From Roseiflexaceae bacterium (GTDB taxonomy: Bacteria; Chloroflexota; Chloroflexia; Chloroflexales; Roseiflexaceae), in NCBI GenBank assembly GCA_947474225.1, contig CANJHS010000026.1, forward strand, positions 1 through 42,639: 42,639 nucleotides of DNA, written 5' to 3'. Positions 8,312 to 16,233 of the stretch are shown in pieces; position 1 is the first letter of the stretch, and every line of letters starts with the position of its first letter. Below the pieces are notes generated by a model. It was not told the origin of the DNA and searched no databases. It saw nothing but the letters and a program-made list of their open reading frames with translations. A program made the position numbers and the translations under genes.

Positions 8312-10855
8312 CTACAACGACGGCGGTGGTCCGCTCAGATTGGTCATCCGGTAGGCCTCGACTGCCTCTTGGACACGACCCTGTCGTGCATATGCGTTGC
8401 CAAGTAATCGGCTACATTCACGGCGCTTTTGGCCATCTACCTCATCGGCCAAGATGCTACACAAATCGGCGACTACATCGTCGAGTAGCATCGTCGTCCT
8501 GATGAGATGGCGATACTGCACCATTGCCGTTTCAAACATGCCACACGGCGTCGCTGCCCGTGCAACCGACAAGCGCAACGAGGCGTTCTCCGGGTCGTTT
8601 TGCAGTGCCCGCAGGTACTCGTTCATCTGCGCAGTCGTCGAGCCACTGGTTTGTTGTTTGTTGGTCTGTATGGGCGGCTGGTGCGACATCGTCGGGGCAG
8701 ACTTGGGCGCGCTTGGGGCTACCTGTGGCAGCGCTGCAGCGCGACTGAGCTCGCCTGTCGTCACTCCAACGTCTCGCAAAATATCGTTCGCATCAAATGC
8801 AGGCCGACTCCCAGCCTCAGGGAAGTCTTGCAAGCGCATGCCCTGACTCACTGCCAGATTACTCATGTCGAACGCCTGCACGCCCCCATTGGCACGACCA
8901 TTATCGCCATTCAATCGATCATAACCGGTCTGACTCCCCGGCAATTCAATTGCCTGCACTGCTGGTGTTTGGCTCGCGAGCAATGACTGGAGCATTGCGT
9001 TATTTTGCGTTGGAGCGGTCGATACGACAGGTACAGGAGCAACGACAGGTGCAGGAACGCTGCCTGCGCGTGGCAACGCTGACGATACACTCAACGGCAT
9101 TTCACCTGAGCGCGACGACAAGAACAAATCTGCCAATAATGGATCAGCAACCGATTCCGCCACCGGCGCTTGGGCTACCTGCTTGGCAGCCTTGGCAGAG
9201 GATGTCGTCTGCTCCCTACCGGAACGTGGCTGTACCTGAGGCCGTTCGCCCTTGCTCCGCTCCATCATGGTATCAAGTGTCGCTGCCGCTGCATATGACG
9301 CTTGCCGAGTAAAGCGAGGATCGGGTATAGGCGTTACTTTTTTGGAATCCACAAATCCCCCACCCAAAATCCGGGCGACCACCTCGCGCAGGTCTTCGGT
9401 AGGAGAAGGGGTGTGGCTAATTTCGAGCCGAGCCAATAATGCATACAAATCGTCGAGCGAAGATATTGTCTGCAATTGGGTCGTGTTTATAGTTATTTTG
9501 AGTGGAGCCAATTCTGCCAAGGCAGCAACTATCGGCTCGGATGCATGGCGCGTTGTCGCAACGGCACCACTTTCGTTCGTGCCGAGGACGTTCGCCAAAA
9601 ACCGGTCGTCGTCATCAATGGGCATGTGGGTGACAAACGGCATGCCACGATTGCCGGCCACCTGCTGGTATGACTGCACCGTCTCGGTAATGACTTCGCT
9701 CATATCGGGTGAGACCGGTGTCGTTACTCTGCCGCCACGGACCATTTCCATTGTCAAATCGTGACTTGGGACATGCGGGAGTGCATTGGTCGCAGCGTCT
9801 TCGGTCGTTGCAGGTTGGACGGGCTTCCAATCAAGCATACCAGCCAACAACTCAGGTTCAACGTCCGACGCCGGTTGCGAGGCGGCGCTCGCTGCCGGCA
9901 GGTCGGGGAATCCCGCTTCGCCCATACATGCGCAATCATCCGTGCGTGCATAGATTCCATGCCGCGGCTCAGTGCGCATATGCTGCAACACAGCGACATG
10001 ATCGAGTTCTGTAATCGCAGGGAACAACACTTCCTTGCTCTCGATCGAAACACCTGCACGGCGTTGCATCCCCTTGGACTGCATCGCATCAACCGGTAAT
10101 TCGGGGAGTACCCACGACGAGGCTGATGGCAGGGTGGCATGACCAAACAAATCACGGGCCACATCAAAAAACGGGTCAAGCGACTGTGCGTGCATCCAGC
10201 TCTGCTGGCTTGCCTCACTGTCTCGACCCGCCTGGTACCGCGCGACAAAATACTGTGCTTTGAGGATGTCTGGCTCGCGCTTGAGCAGTGCTTGACTGAT
10301 TTCGAAGCTTTCACGCTCGTCGCCGTTCCGCCACAGTGTCTCGGCAAGAGCAATCGATATATCAATACGAGCGGGGTGCAATGCTTGCAGGCTACGGAAT
10401 TCGCTAATCGCCTGTTCGAACATGCTCCCTTTGACAAATAATCGTGCCAAACCGATACGACTCAGCTGCAAATATACATCGTGGCGCGATGCACGCCGAT
10501 ACAAATTGACGAGTCGGGTACGCACATCAACGACTTCGGGTCGCATCTCGATGGCGTGTTCCAAGTGCCCTGCCGCACCCGTCAAATCACCCTGGCGCTC
10601 TGCAATAATGCTCAACCCCACATGGGCATCGATGTTCTCGGGGTCGGTGCGCAACACATCCCGATACAATTCTTCGGCCTCGGTTAATTCATTCACCGCG
10701 AGGAGACTCTCGCAAAGGCAAAGTTTGGTCTTGATGATATGCGGGAAGTACGACAACACATGGCGTGCGGTGCGCAGCACCACCCCATGATTCCCGTTTG
10801 CTGATGCATCATGCATCTGCTCATACGCTGTAATGAGACTCATATCGCCCATCAT
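8312..10855 (-). CDS. Large tetratricopeptide-repeat protein
   Basis: An 847-residue protein with TPR units at both ends and a long low-complexity middle. Residues about 5-230 contain at least five helical repeats, for example AEELYRDVLRTDPENIDAHV and GHLEHAIEMRPEVVDVRTRL. The middle, about 230-740, is rich in Pro, Ala, Ser and Gln and is probably disordered. Residues about 745-840 return to TPR-like repeats (LRALQNDPENASLRLSVARA, RRECSRLLGNAYARQGRVQE). No signal peptide or membrane segment is seen, so it is probably a cytoplasmic scaffold. Its partner is unknown. The ATG at 10855 has AAAGGATC upstream; a second ATG follows directly. Confidence 0.82.
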   Translation of the reverse strand: MMGDMSLITAYEQMHDASANGNHGVVLRTARHVLSYFPHIIKTKLCLCESLLAVNELTEAEELYRDVLRTDPENIDAHVGLSIIAERQGDLTGAAGHLEHAIEMRPEVVDVRTRLVNLYRRASRHDVYLQLSRIGLARLFVKGSMFEQAISEFRSLQALHPARIDISIALAETLWRNGDERESFEISQALLKREPDILKAQYFVARYQAGRDSEASQQSWMHAQSLDPFFDVARDLFGHATLPSASSWVLPELPVDAMQSKGMQRRAGVSIESKEVLFPAITELDHVAVLQHMRTEPRHGIYARTDDCACMGEAGFPDLPAASAASQPASDVEPELLAGMLDWKPVQPATTEDAATNALPHVPSHDLTMEMVRGGRVTTPVSPDMSEVITETVQSYQQVAGNRGMPFVTHMPIDDDDRFLANVLGTNESGAVATTRHASEPIVAALAELAPLKITINTTQLQTISSLDDLYALLARLEISHTPSPTEDLREVVARILGGGFVDSKKVTPIPDPRFTRQASYAAAATLDTMMERSKGERPQVQPRSGREQTTSSAKAAKQVAQAPVAESVADPLLADLFLSSRSGEMPLSVSSALPRAGSVPAPVVAPVPVVSTAPTQNNAMLQSLLASQTPAVQAIELPGSQTGYDRLNGDNGRANGGVQAFDMSNLAVSQGMRLQDFPEAGSRPAFDANDILRDVGVTTGELSRAAALPQVAPSAPKSAPTMSHQPPIQTNKQQTSGSTTAQMNEYLRALQNDPENASLRLSVARAATPCGMFETAMVQYRHLIRTTMLLDDVVADLCSILADEVDGQKRRECSRLLGNAYARQGRVQEAVEAYRMTNLSGPPPSL

Positions 10856-10914
10856 CAGATCCTTTTCGCCTGCCTCATGCGAATATACGTATAGGTGTAG
10901 TAATAGTGTAACGA

Positions 10915-10943
10915 ATCATAGCATCGAATCATCAGCAATGCAA
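10915..10943 (-). promoter_or_regulatory. Sigma-70-type promoter for the TPR gene
   Basis: On the minus strand TTGCAT (10943-10938) is followed after 17 bases by TATGAT (10920-10915). Transcription would start near 10908, giving a leader of about 50 bases. Confidence 0.6.
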
Positions 10944-10972
10944 TACTACACAACATAGTTTATCGTCTGCTG

Positions 10973-12223
10973 CTAGGGAACTGCACGCAACTTCATCATG
11001 ACTTCCAAAATCCGCTGCCCGTAGGTGGTCCCAGGGAAGGCCCAGCGGCCATTTAAGCCGACGATTGTCTGGGCCGAACCACGGAGAAATGCCGGCAATG
11101 GTCGAATTGCGAGTGCGCGGTCGATGAGTGCTTTCTGCTCGGGCGTTGCCTGATCGTCCTTCAGCGCATAGGCTAGCATCCGCCCGATATGGGCCGGCAC
11201 GGCGTCGTCTTCCCACGTCGCGAAGCTCAGCCCCTTTTCCCAAATATTTCGCTGCGTGTTGTAGACCCAGCCCGGTTCTCCCGGGTCAGACGCCGAGTTC
11301 TTACCCTCGACGCCCAACCCCGCCGGATTACGTTGCGGCCGTGCCGACCAGTAGCTCGTCAAATATCCTGTCTCGTGTGCCATCTGCGCAATAGCGAGGA
11401 ACCAATCGACGCCGACACTATTGCCTACCCGTTGGTATGCTTCGACGATATTCTTGACGTCGTCATAGCTATAGCCATTCAGCGCGGCTCTGGGTGCCAA
11501 GACACGGATTGCTTCGCTTACCGTCCCACTCGGTGCGCCGATAATGGGCAGGTCCGCGGGAGGGGTCGCGGGCACATGATCACGGGTCTCGTTCCCCAAT
11601 AATCCAAACAGTACATCATACGGTGCAGCGTTTTCGGGGTGGAGTTCGAATCGAGCGCGTTCGAACCATTGAACCTGATATTCATTCCCATCGCTCAAGC
11701 GCTCAGTCTGTAACCCAGATAACGGCAAACCAAATAAGGCTAGACTCTCAGCCTCCGATATGCCGGCCTGACCGTCCATCTCGAGTCCATATTGGCGCCA
11801 GACTTGCCAGATACGCCCACACACGGCGTGCTGGGTCTGATCGAATGTCTTGCATTCCGCCGTTGCTGATTTGGGGAACTGATACCAGTCGCGCCCTTGC
11901 TGTGCCAATCGGTCTGCCCCGAGCCGACCAAGCAACACATCATACGGCCGAGCATTCTCGGGATGGAGCTCGAGTCGATTACGCTCGAACGACTGTGCTG
12001 TAAATGATTTGCCTTCGATACGGACTGTAGCTTGTGGCCCTATGGGATAGCCAAAGACACGCAATCCGCCCTGCGCTTGCCAATATTCTCGGATGCGCCC
12101 GTCGATACAGAACCCCGTCTCGACAAAGCATTGCCCCGATGTCTCTGCGGCATGGCTCGGCGTCGCCATCCGAGTCAGGCCAACGAGACACATCATCAGT
12201 ATTACTACAAATCGTCGTACCAT
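10973..12223 (-). CDS. Secreted glucosaminidase with two LGFP-like repeats
   Basis: A 416-residue exported protein. MVRRFVVILMMCLVGL begins a signal peptide that should be cleaved after PSHA (about residue 27). Two similar repeats follow at about 33-115 and 125-215; each has an RVFGYPI- or ALFGLPL-type strand, then FERNRLELHPEN or FERARFELHPEN and PYDVLLGRLG or PYDVLFGLLG. The C-terminal half (about 240-416) is a glucosaminidase/lysozyme-like domain with the likely catalytic Glu in AQMAHETGYLTSYWS and the N-P-A-G-L-G-V strand. It probably trims peptidoglycan or a surface glycan outside the cell. The start is ATG at 12221-12223 with GAGGATAT upstream; the longer frame reads through the tRNA-Pro gene and is not credible. 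Confidence 0.82.
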   Translation of the reverse strand: MVRRFVVILMMCLVGLTRMATPSHAAETSGQCFVETGFCIDGRIREYWQAQGGLRVFGYPIGPQATVRIEGKSFTAQSFERNRLELHPENARPYDVLLGRLGADRLAQQGRDWYQFPKSATAECKTFDQTQHAVCGRIWQVWRQYGLEMDGQAGISEAESLALFGLPLSGLQTERLSDGNEYQVQWFERARFELHPENAAPYDVLFGLLGNETRDHVPATPPADLPIIGAPSGTVSEAIRVLAPRAALNGYSYDDVKNIVEAYQRVGNSVGVDWFLAIAQMAHETGYLTSYWSARPQRNPAGLGVEGKNSASDPGEPGWVYNTQRNIWEKGLSFATWEDDAVPAHIGRMLAYALKDDQATPEQKALIDRALAIRPLPAFLRGSAQTIVGLNGRWAFPGTTYGQRILEVMMKLRAVP

Positions 12224-12252
12224 ATATCCTCGCAACAAATCTAGGTACACAA

Positions 12253-12274
12253 AACGCCGACAAGAGTCGGCGTT
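12253..12274 (-). terminator. Terminator of tRNA-Pro
   Basis: A 9-bp perfect stem (12253-12261 with 12266-12274) with a 4-base loop, followed on the minus strand by TTTTGTG. It ends the tRNA transcript 30 bases before the glucosaminidase start; leak-through may help express that gene. Confidence 0.8.
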
Positions 12275-12294
12275 CTGGTGCCCAATCGAGCTTC

Positions 12295-12371
<77 letters not shown>

Positions 12372-12388
12372 TTGACCACAACAAATAC

Positions 12389-12418
12389 ATCATACGCTAC
12401 CGCATGTTGCACTGTCAA
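12389..12418 (-). promoter_or_regulatory. Promoter of tRNA-Pro
   Basis: On the minus strand a consensus TTGACA (12418-12413) is followed after 18 bases by TATGAT (12394-12389). The -10 box ends 17 bases before the mature 5' end of the tRNA. Confidence 0.8.
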
Positions 12419-12446
12419 ATGGACAATTCATCTGAATCGGCTGCTC

Positions 12447-12806
12447 CTAGAACGCCTCAATGCCGATTGCTGCAAGCTCATCTGCGTAGTGTTCGAACTC
12501 ACGCTGCGTCCGTAATGTTCCTATCTCGGCCAACAACGGTTCACGTTTTGTCCCTGGTAACAAAATAGCCCGTTCCACGAATTGGCGCAAATACGTTTTG
12601 AGTGCGTCACGATGGTTTGGGGATGGCATTTCACCATGGAAGTAGGCTTCCATCGCTGCAGCCAACACTCCCGTTTGTTCGGTCATCCAGAAGTGTGGTG
12701 CGACTGCTACTTTGAACGGGTATGGATAGAGTGGATCGCGCACAAACTCCAGTGTGCCTATCTGCTCCCGCTCCGGGGGTCCCTCTGGCGCAGTTTCTTT
12801 GGTCAT
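12447..12806 (-). CDS. Hypothetical protein
   Basis: I do not recognise this family. The chosen frame gives 119 residues with balanced amino-acid use: an N-terminal acidic, Pro-rich segment, a strand-like EQIGTLEFVRDPLYPYPFKV, then mostly helical sequence with FVERAILLPGTKREPLLAEI and a helical C-terminus. There are no membrane segments and no cysteines. The start is uncertain: ATG at 12806 has AAGG 8 bases upstream, while ATG at 12830 would add eight residues but sits almost on the transcript start implied by a TACAAT about 7 bases before it. It stands alone between tRNA-Pro and a long AT-rich gap. Coding potential is supported by length and codon pattern only. Confidence 0.6.
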   Translation of the reverse strand: MTKETAPEGPPEREQIGTLEFVRDPLYPYPFKVAVAPHFWMTEQTGVLAAAMEAYFHGEMPSPNHRDALKTYLRQFVERAILLPGTKREPLLAEIGTLRTQREFEHYADELAAIGIEAF

Positions 12807-13277
12807 CAGTACCGCCTTATGTGTTGTCATTTTAGCATTGTACCCGCACTCGCCATGCTGCGATGAATCTGACAGCCGGCTTCGTAGTAATGTAAACAAA
12901 ATTCCTACACAGCGTTACGTCAGAACACGTATTTTTTCACAACCAATGCAGATAGAATCCCCTCGTTATCTCCGGAATACATGGCTACGGAGGCAATTAA
13001 ATCGCTTAAATCAGCTTTATCCATAAAAATCACGCAGTATAAAGGCAAAATCAGGCGTTTTCGAATGTACCATTAACCTCTTATGAAATCACAATAATTT
13101 TTTGGTTGCGTCTATTATTGATTTACAGTATAGTTATTCTGAATGGTTGTGCGTTATTATTTGCATGCCAAATCACAGTATCCGATGAAGGATAGAATCG
13201 TCTCTGCATTGATGCGGTTTTGACGAGTGCCGCAATACGAACAATTCTTTTTAAAGTATGTTGACACGGAGTACACA
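12807..13277. other. AT-rich intergenic region
   Basis: About 470 bases with no credible gene. It is markedly richer in A+T than the flanks from about 12890 onward. It holds the start region of the minus-strand hypothetical at its left edge and a candidate plus-strand promoter near 13106-13134. I see no CRISPR, tandem repeat or strong hairpin. Confidence 0.6.
13106..13134 (+). promoter_or_regulatory. Candidate promoter for the PHP-like/AlbA_2 gene
   Basis: TTGCGT (13106-13111) and TATAGT (13129-13134) are separated by 17 bases. Transcription would begin near 13141, leaving a leader of about 135 bases before ATG 13278. Confidence 0.4.
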
Positions 13278-15458
13278 ATGAGCATGTCCGTCAGTTCACC
13301 AAGTCTCGGCACGATTACCGTACGTATCGACCCGCATGTCTGTTATGCCCCGAATGATGGTGCAGATCAGCTCGAGCTGCTGCGTGCCACCAGTCATGCA
13401 GCCCTCGACATGATTGCGCTGACGGGTATAGGAAGTATCAAAAGCTTTGATGCCATTCAACGTGATTATGACAAATTAATTCTGCTCGAAAAAGCCGGGA
13501 TTTTGTCCGCGAGTGACGGGGAGCGACTAACGCTCCACCGTGAACTTCGTACTCGTTCGACTATTTTGCCGGGATTCACGGCAACGAGTAGCGACGAGCT
13601 GATGATTACTGGACTCTTCCCTGCCGAAACGACGACCATAAGCATCGAAACAATTTTGCAACACCTCGGCATCAACGGCACTGACGGCAGCACCCAAACC
13701 AATGCAGGCGTCATCTGTTCGCTTATCAATGCTGCCAATGGAATTGCAATCGCCCATCCCAAAACTCCTGCACAGACGACGTTGGTCAAGCAGCTTATCG
13801 CCGCCGGCCAACTCCATGCCATCGATCGCGCTGTCGACGGCATCGAGAATGTCTGCATCCTCGGTGGTTCCGGTGCTACCGACATCGAATCTATCGGATC
13901 AGGGTTTTCGGAGGTGACGCTGACGACACCATCCTTCGAGGGATTGCGTGACGTTGTGTTAGCACATACTCACAGTGCGATTCGATTCATTGGCACTCCC
14001 GTGCGCCGCTGGGCGCTGCACCAATTGATCCAAGCAACGACCGATGAGCACATTGTCCAGATGCACGAAGGCAAATCCGCCGATATCGCCAATCACATTG
14101 CAGCGCTGGCCAATATTGGCGGCGGAATGCTCTTGATTGGATGTGAGGACGGCGTCGTTTCGGGCGTCAAATCCAAAGACAAAGCCATCTCGGCTATTCT
14201 CAAGGCCGCCGAATCAATCACTCCGATCCCTGATCTGAATGCCGAAGCAGTTGCCTACGACCAAGCGACGATAATCCGAATCGAAGTCCGTGGTGATACC
14301 ACGCCTTACCTCACCAGCGACGGGCGGGTCCTTGTGCGGCGTGACCAACAAACGAGCGTGGCCACACCAACCGAGTTACGGGCACTCTGCCAACCCACTC
14401 GCAATGATGGTGCCGATCTCGATTTGCCACGCAGCGGTGTTTCGATTGTATCGACCCAGCGTCGTGGCGGCATCTGGCACTACGAAGTCAGAGATTTGCG
14501 TACCACCGCCGGTGTCACCCGTGATCGTGCCCAAGGACTATGGGACTACGCCATCGAACGCCACGAGACCCTGCGTGACGGTTCAGCAAACCTCGACGAA
14601 ATCAAATGGCACGGTCAAATCGGCCTCTGGCGAGCATACATCCAGGGTGGTCGCCCCAAGTATGATTTGGTGCACCGCGACAGCCTCGGCGTCATTGACC
14701 ATATTTTCTACGGCGTTTCGGATTGGGGATTGGGTACCCAATGGCAACACTTAATCCAAACGTACGCGCCACAATTGGCTGTCGATACCGTCACCTTTGA
14801 CGACGATGCGTCATCGCAGAGTGTCACCTCGCCGACATCGCCCATTGTCGCCCAGTCGACAACACCAGCAAACATGCCTCCGGCGCACTACCCAGCATTC
14901 CAAGGCGAGCGCCGCCCACGCTGGCGCGGCCGTGGTGCAATCACCCGTATTTGGCGCGACGACGCACAGACACCATTCTTTGATTTGCTCCTCAAAACAA
15001 AAGCAGACAGCCAAGAAGACGGCTCCGAAATCCAGGAATACCACGGCGTCAGCCGCGATCAGCTCAACCAAGCCTGGCTCGACCTCATCAACGTAAGCAA
15101 ACCACGCACGGGCATTGAAGTCGTCGAGACCGTAGAGGACGAGCAAGGCGATAAGCGCTTCATCTTCCGCAATTTGCGCAACGAAGAAGTCAGCCCGCAC
15201 CCGTGGCGTATGAACGACATCGAAGAGGGTAGCATCCGCCAATATGCCGCTCGGATGCACATCGCCGACCAGACCTTCGACGAAGAAAGCATACGCTGGT
15301 GGGGCAACATTGGCTACATGCGCCCAATGCGGCGCCAAGTCGATTTGGTCTATCGCGACGAAAACGGCGTCGATCATGTCTTCTATGCCGCCCGGCGCGA
15401 TGAACTCATCGGCGAATGGCACGACCTGCTCGCCGAGTACGACGATGTAGTAGAGTAA
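13278..15458 (+). CDS. PHP-like plus AlbA_2 (Schlafen-type) DNA-binding protein with C-terminal repeats
   Basis: A 726-residue multidomain protein. Residues about 8-165 follow the layout of a PHP phosphoesterase domain: RIDPHVCYAPNDG for the first HxH strand, PGFTATSS for the PGxE strand and ANGIAIAHP for the late GGxxxxAHP strand. The second His of HxH is Cys and the later Asp/His and Glu ligands are missing, so it looks inactive. Residues about 241-372 form an AlbA_2/Schlafen AAA_4-type domain with ALANIGGGMLLIGCEDG, VRGDTTPYLTSDGRVLVRR and a closing TPTELRAL. The remainder has about three copies of a roughly 95-residue unit with W-H-G/W-W-G-x-I-G and YDLVHRD/VDLVYRD...DHIFY/DHVFY. ATG 13278 has GGAG 8 bases upstream; a GTG at 13227 is less likely. 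A role in DNA binding or regulation is inferred. Confidence 0.75.
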   Translation: MSMSVSSPSLGTITVRIDPHVCYAPNDGADQLELLRATSHAALDMIALTGIGSIKSFDAIQRDYDKLILLEKAGILSASDGERLTLHRELRTRSTILPGFTATSSDELMITGLFPAETTTISIETILQHLGINGTDGSTQTNAGVICSLINAANGIAIAHPKTPAQTTLVKQLIAAGQLHAIDRAVDGIENVCILGGSGATDIESIGSGFSEVTLTTPSFEGLRDVVLAHTHSAIRFIGTPVRRWALHQLIQATTDEHIVQMHEGKSADIANHIAALANIGGGMLLIGCEDGVVSGVKSKDKAISAILKAAESITPIPDLNAEAVAYDQATIIRIEVRGDTTPYLTSDGRVLVRRDQQTSVATPTELRALCQPTRNDGADLDLPRSGVSIVSTQRRGGIWHYEVRDLRTTAGVTRDRAQGLWDYAIERHETLRDGSANLDEIKWHGQIGLWRAYIQGGRPKYDLVHRDSLGVIDHIFYGVSDWGLGTQWQHLIQTYAPQLAVDTVTFDDDASSQSVTSPTSPIVAQSTTPANMPPAHYPAFQGERRPRWRGRGAITRIWRDDAQTPFFDLLLKTKADSQEDGSEIQEYHGVSRDQLNQAWLDLINVSKPRTGIEVVETVEDEQGDKRFIFRNLRNEEVSPHPWRMNDIEEGSIRQYAARMHIADQTFDEESIRWWGNIGYMRPMRRQVDLVYRDENGVDHVFYAARRDELIGEWHDLLAEYDDVVE

Positions 15459-15483
15459 TCTGACTCTGCATCCCGACCAAAGA

Positions 15484-15519
15484 AAACACCCCGCGTTCCA
15501 TACGGAACGCGGGGTGTTT
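15484..15519. terminator. Bidirectional rho-independent terminator
   Basis: A perfect 16-bp stem (15484-15499 with 15504-15519) with a 4-base loop, starting in AAA and ending in TTT. It lies between convergent genes ending at 15458 (+) and 15531 (-). Confidence 0.9.
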
Positions 15520-15530
15520 GTCACACTCGA

Positions 15531-16142
15531 TTAGAAAGGGAGGATATCGTCGTCCTCTGGTACGGATGGACCTGTTGGAGGTAATGGTTTGCGCTCGGCA
15601 CGTGCGGGCGGGATGTTCTGGCGTGGTGGTGGCGGTGCCTGCGAGAATTCACCATCGTCGAAATCTTCGCCGATCGACGTCGGAGTGTTACGTGCCGGCG
15701 CGCCTGGCTGGCGTTGTTGGGGCGCCGCAGCTGGGGCGCGGCGTGGCGCACCATCGCTTCGTTCTGGCATGGCTGTGTCGTATGCATCAGCACCACCCTG
15801 CGCCTCAGAACGTGCGCTGAGAATAATCATGTCGGTGGCAACCAACTCGACCGACGTCCGTGGTTGCCCATCGCGGTCTTGGTATTTGCGTGTTTGCAAA
15901 CGGCCTTCGACATAGACACGGGTACCCTTGGTCAGATATTGGTTGCAAATCTCGCCCAGCTTGTCCCAGGCAACAACACGAAACCACTCGGTGTCATCAT
16001 GGGTGGTACCGTCATTGGACTTCCACGTGCGTCCACTGGCGACATTGAAGGTCGTCACCGCACTGCCCTGTGGGGTATAGCGCATTTCGGGATCAGCTCC
16101 GAGCCGTCCCGTAATCATCACTTTGTTCAAATCTTTGGCCAT
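15531..16142 (-). CDS. ssb: Single-stranded DNA-binding protein
   Basis: A 203-residue SSB. The OB fold fills about residues 1-112 (NKVMITGRLGADPEMRYTPQG, then a TEWFRVVAWDKLGE strand and VYVEGRLQTRKY). A flexible linker rich in Pro, Ala, Gln and Arg follows, and the protein ends in the acidic tip DDDILPF that docks repair and replication partners. ATG at 16142 has GAGGAG 6 bases upstream; the longer frame to 16172 adds residues atypical of SSB. A near-consensus promoter lies just upstream inside the end of the preceding gene, so ssb can be made independently of it. Confidence 0.97.
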   Translation of the reverse strand: MAKDLNKVMITGRLGADPEMRYTPQGSAVTTFNVASGRTWKSNDGTTHDDTEWFRVVAWDKLGEICNQYLTKGTRVYVEGRLQTRKYQDRDGQPRTSVELVATDMIILSARSEAQGGADAYDTAMPERSDGAPRRAPAAAPQQRQPGAPARNTPTSIGEDFDDGEFSQAPPPPRQNIPPARAERKPLPPTGPSVPEDDDILPF

Positions 16143-16205
16143 TGAGGGCTCCTCTCGTATTTGTTTTACCACTCGTATTTGGTGATGCAGACATCACTGC
16201 GAAGA

Positions 16206-16233
16206 ATTGTAGCATGTTTGTTCTAGTTGTCAA
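16206..16233 (-). promoter_or_regulatory. Strong promoter for ssb
   Basis: On the minus strand TTGACA (16233-16228) is followed after 16 bases by TACAAT (16211-16206). The -35 box lies inside the last codons of the upstream helicase-like gene, whose stop ends at 16223. The leader to ATG 16142 would be about 57 bases. Confidence 0.8.
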
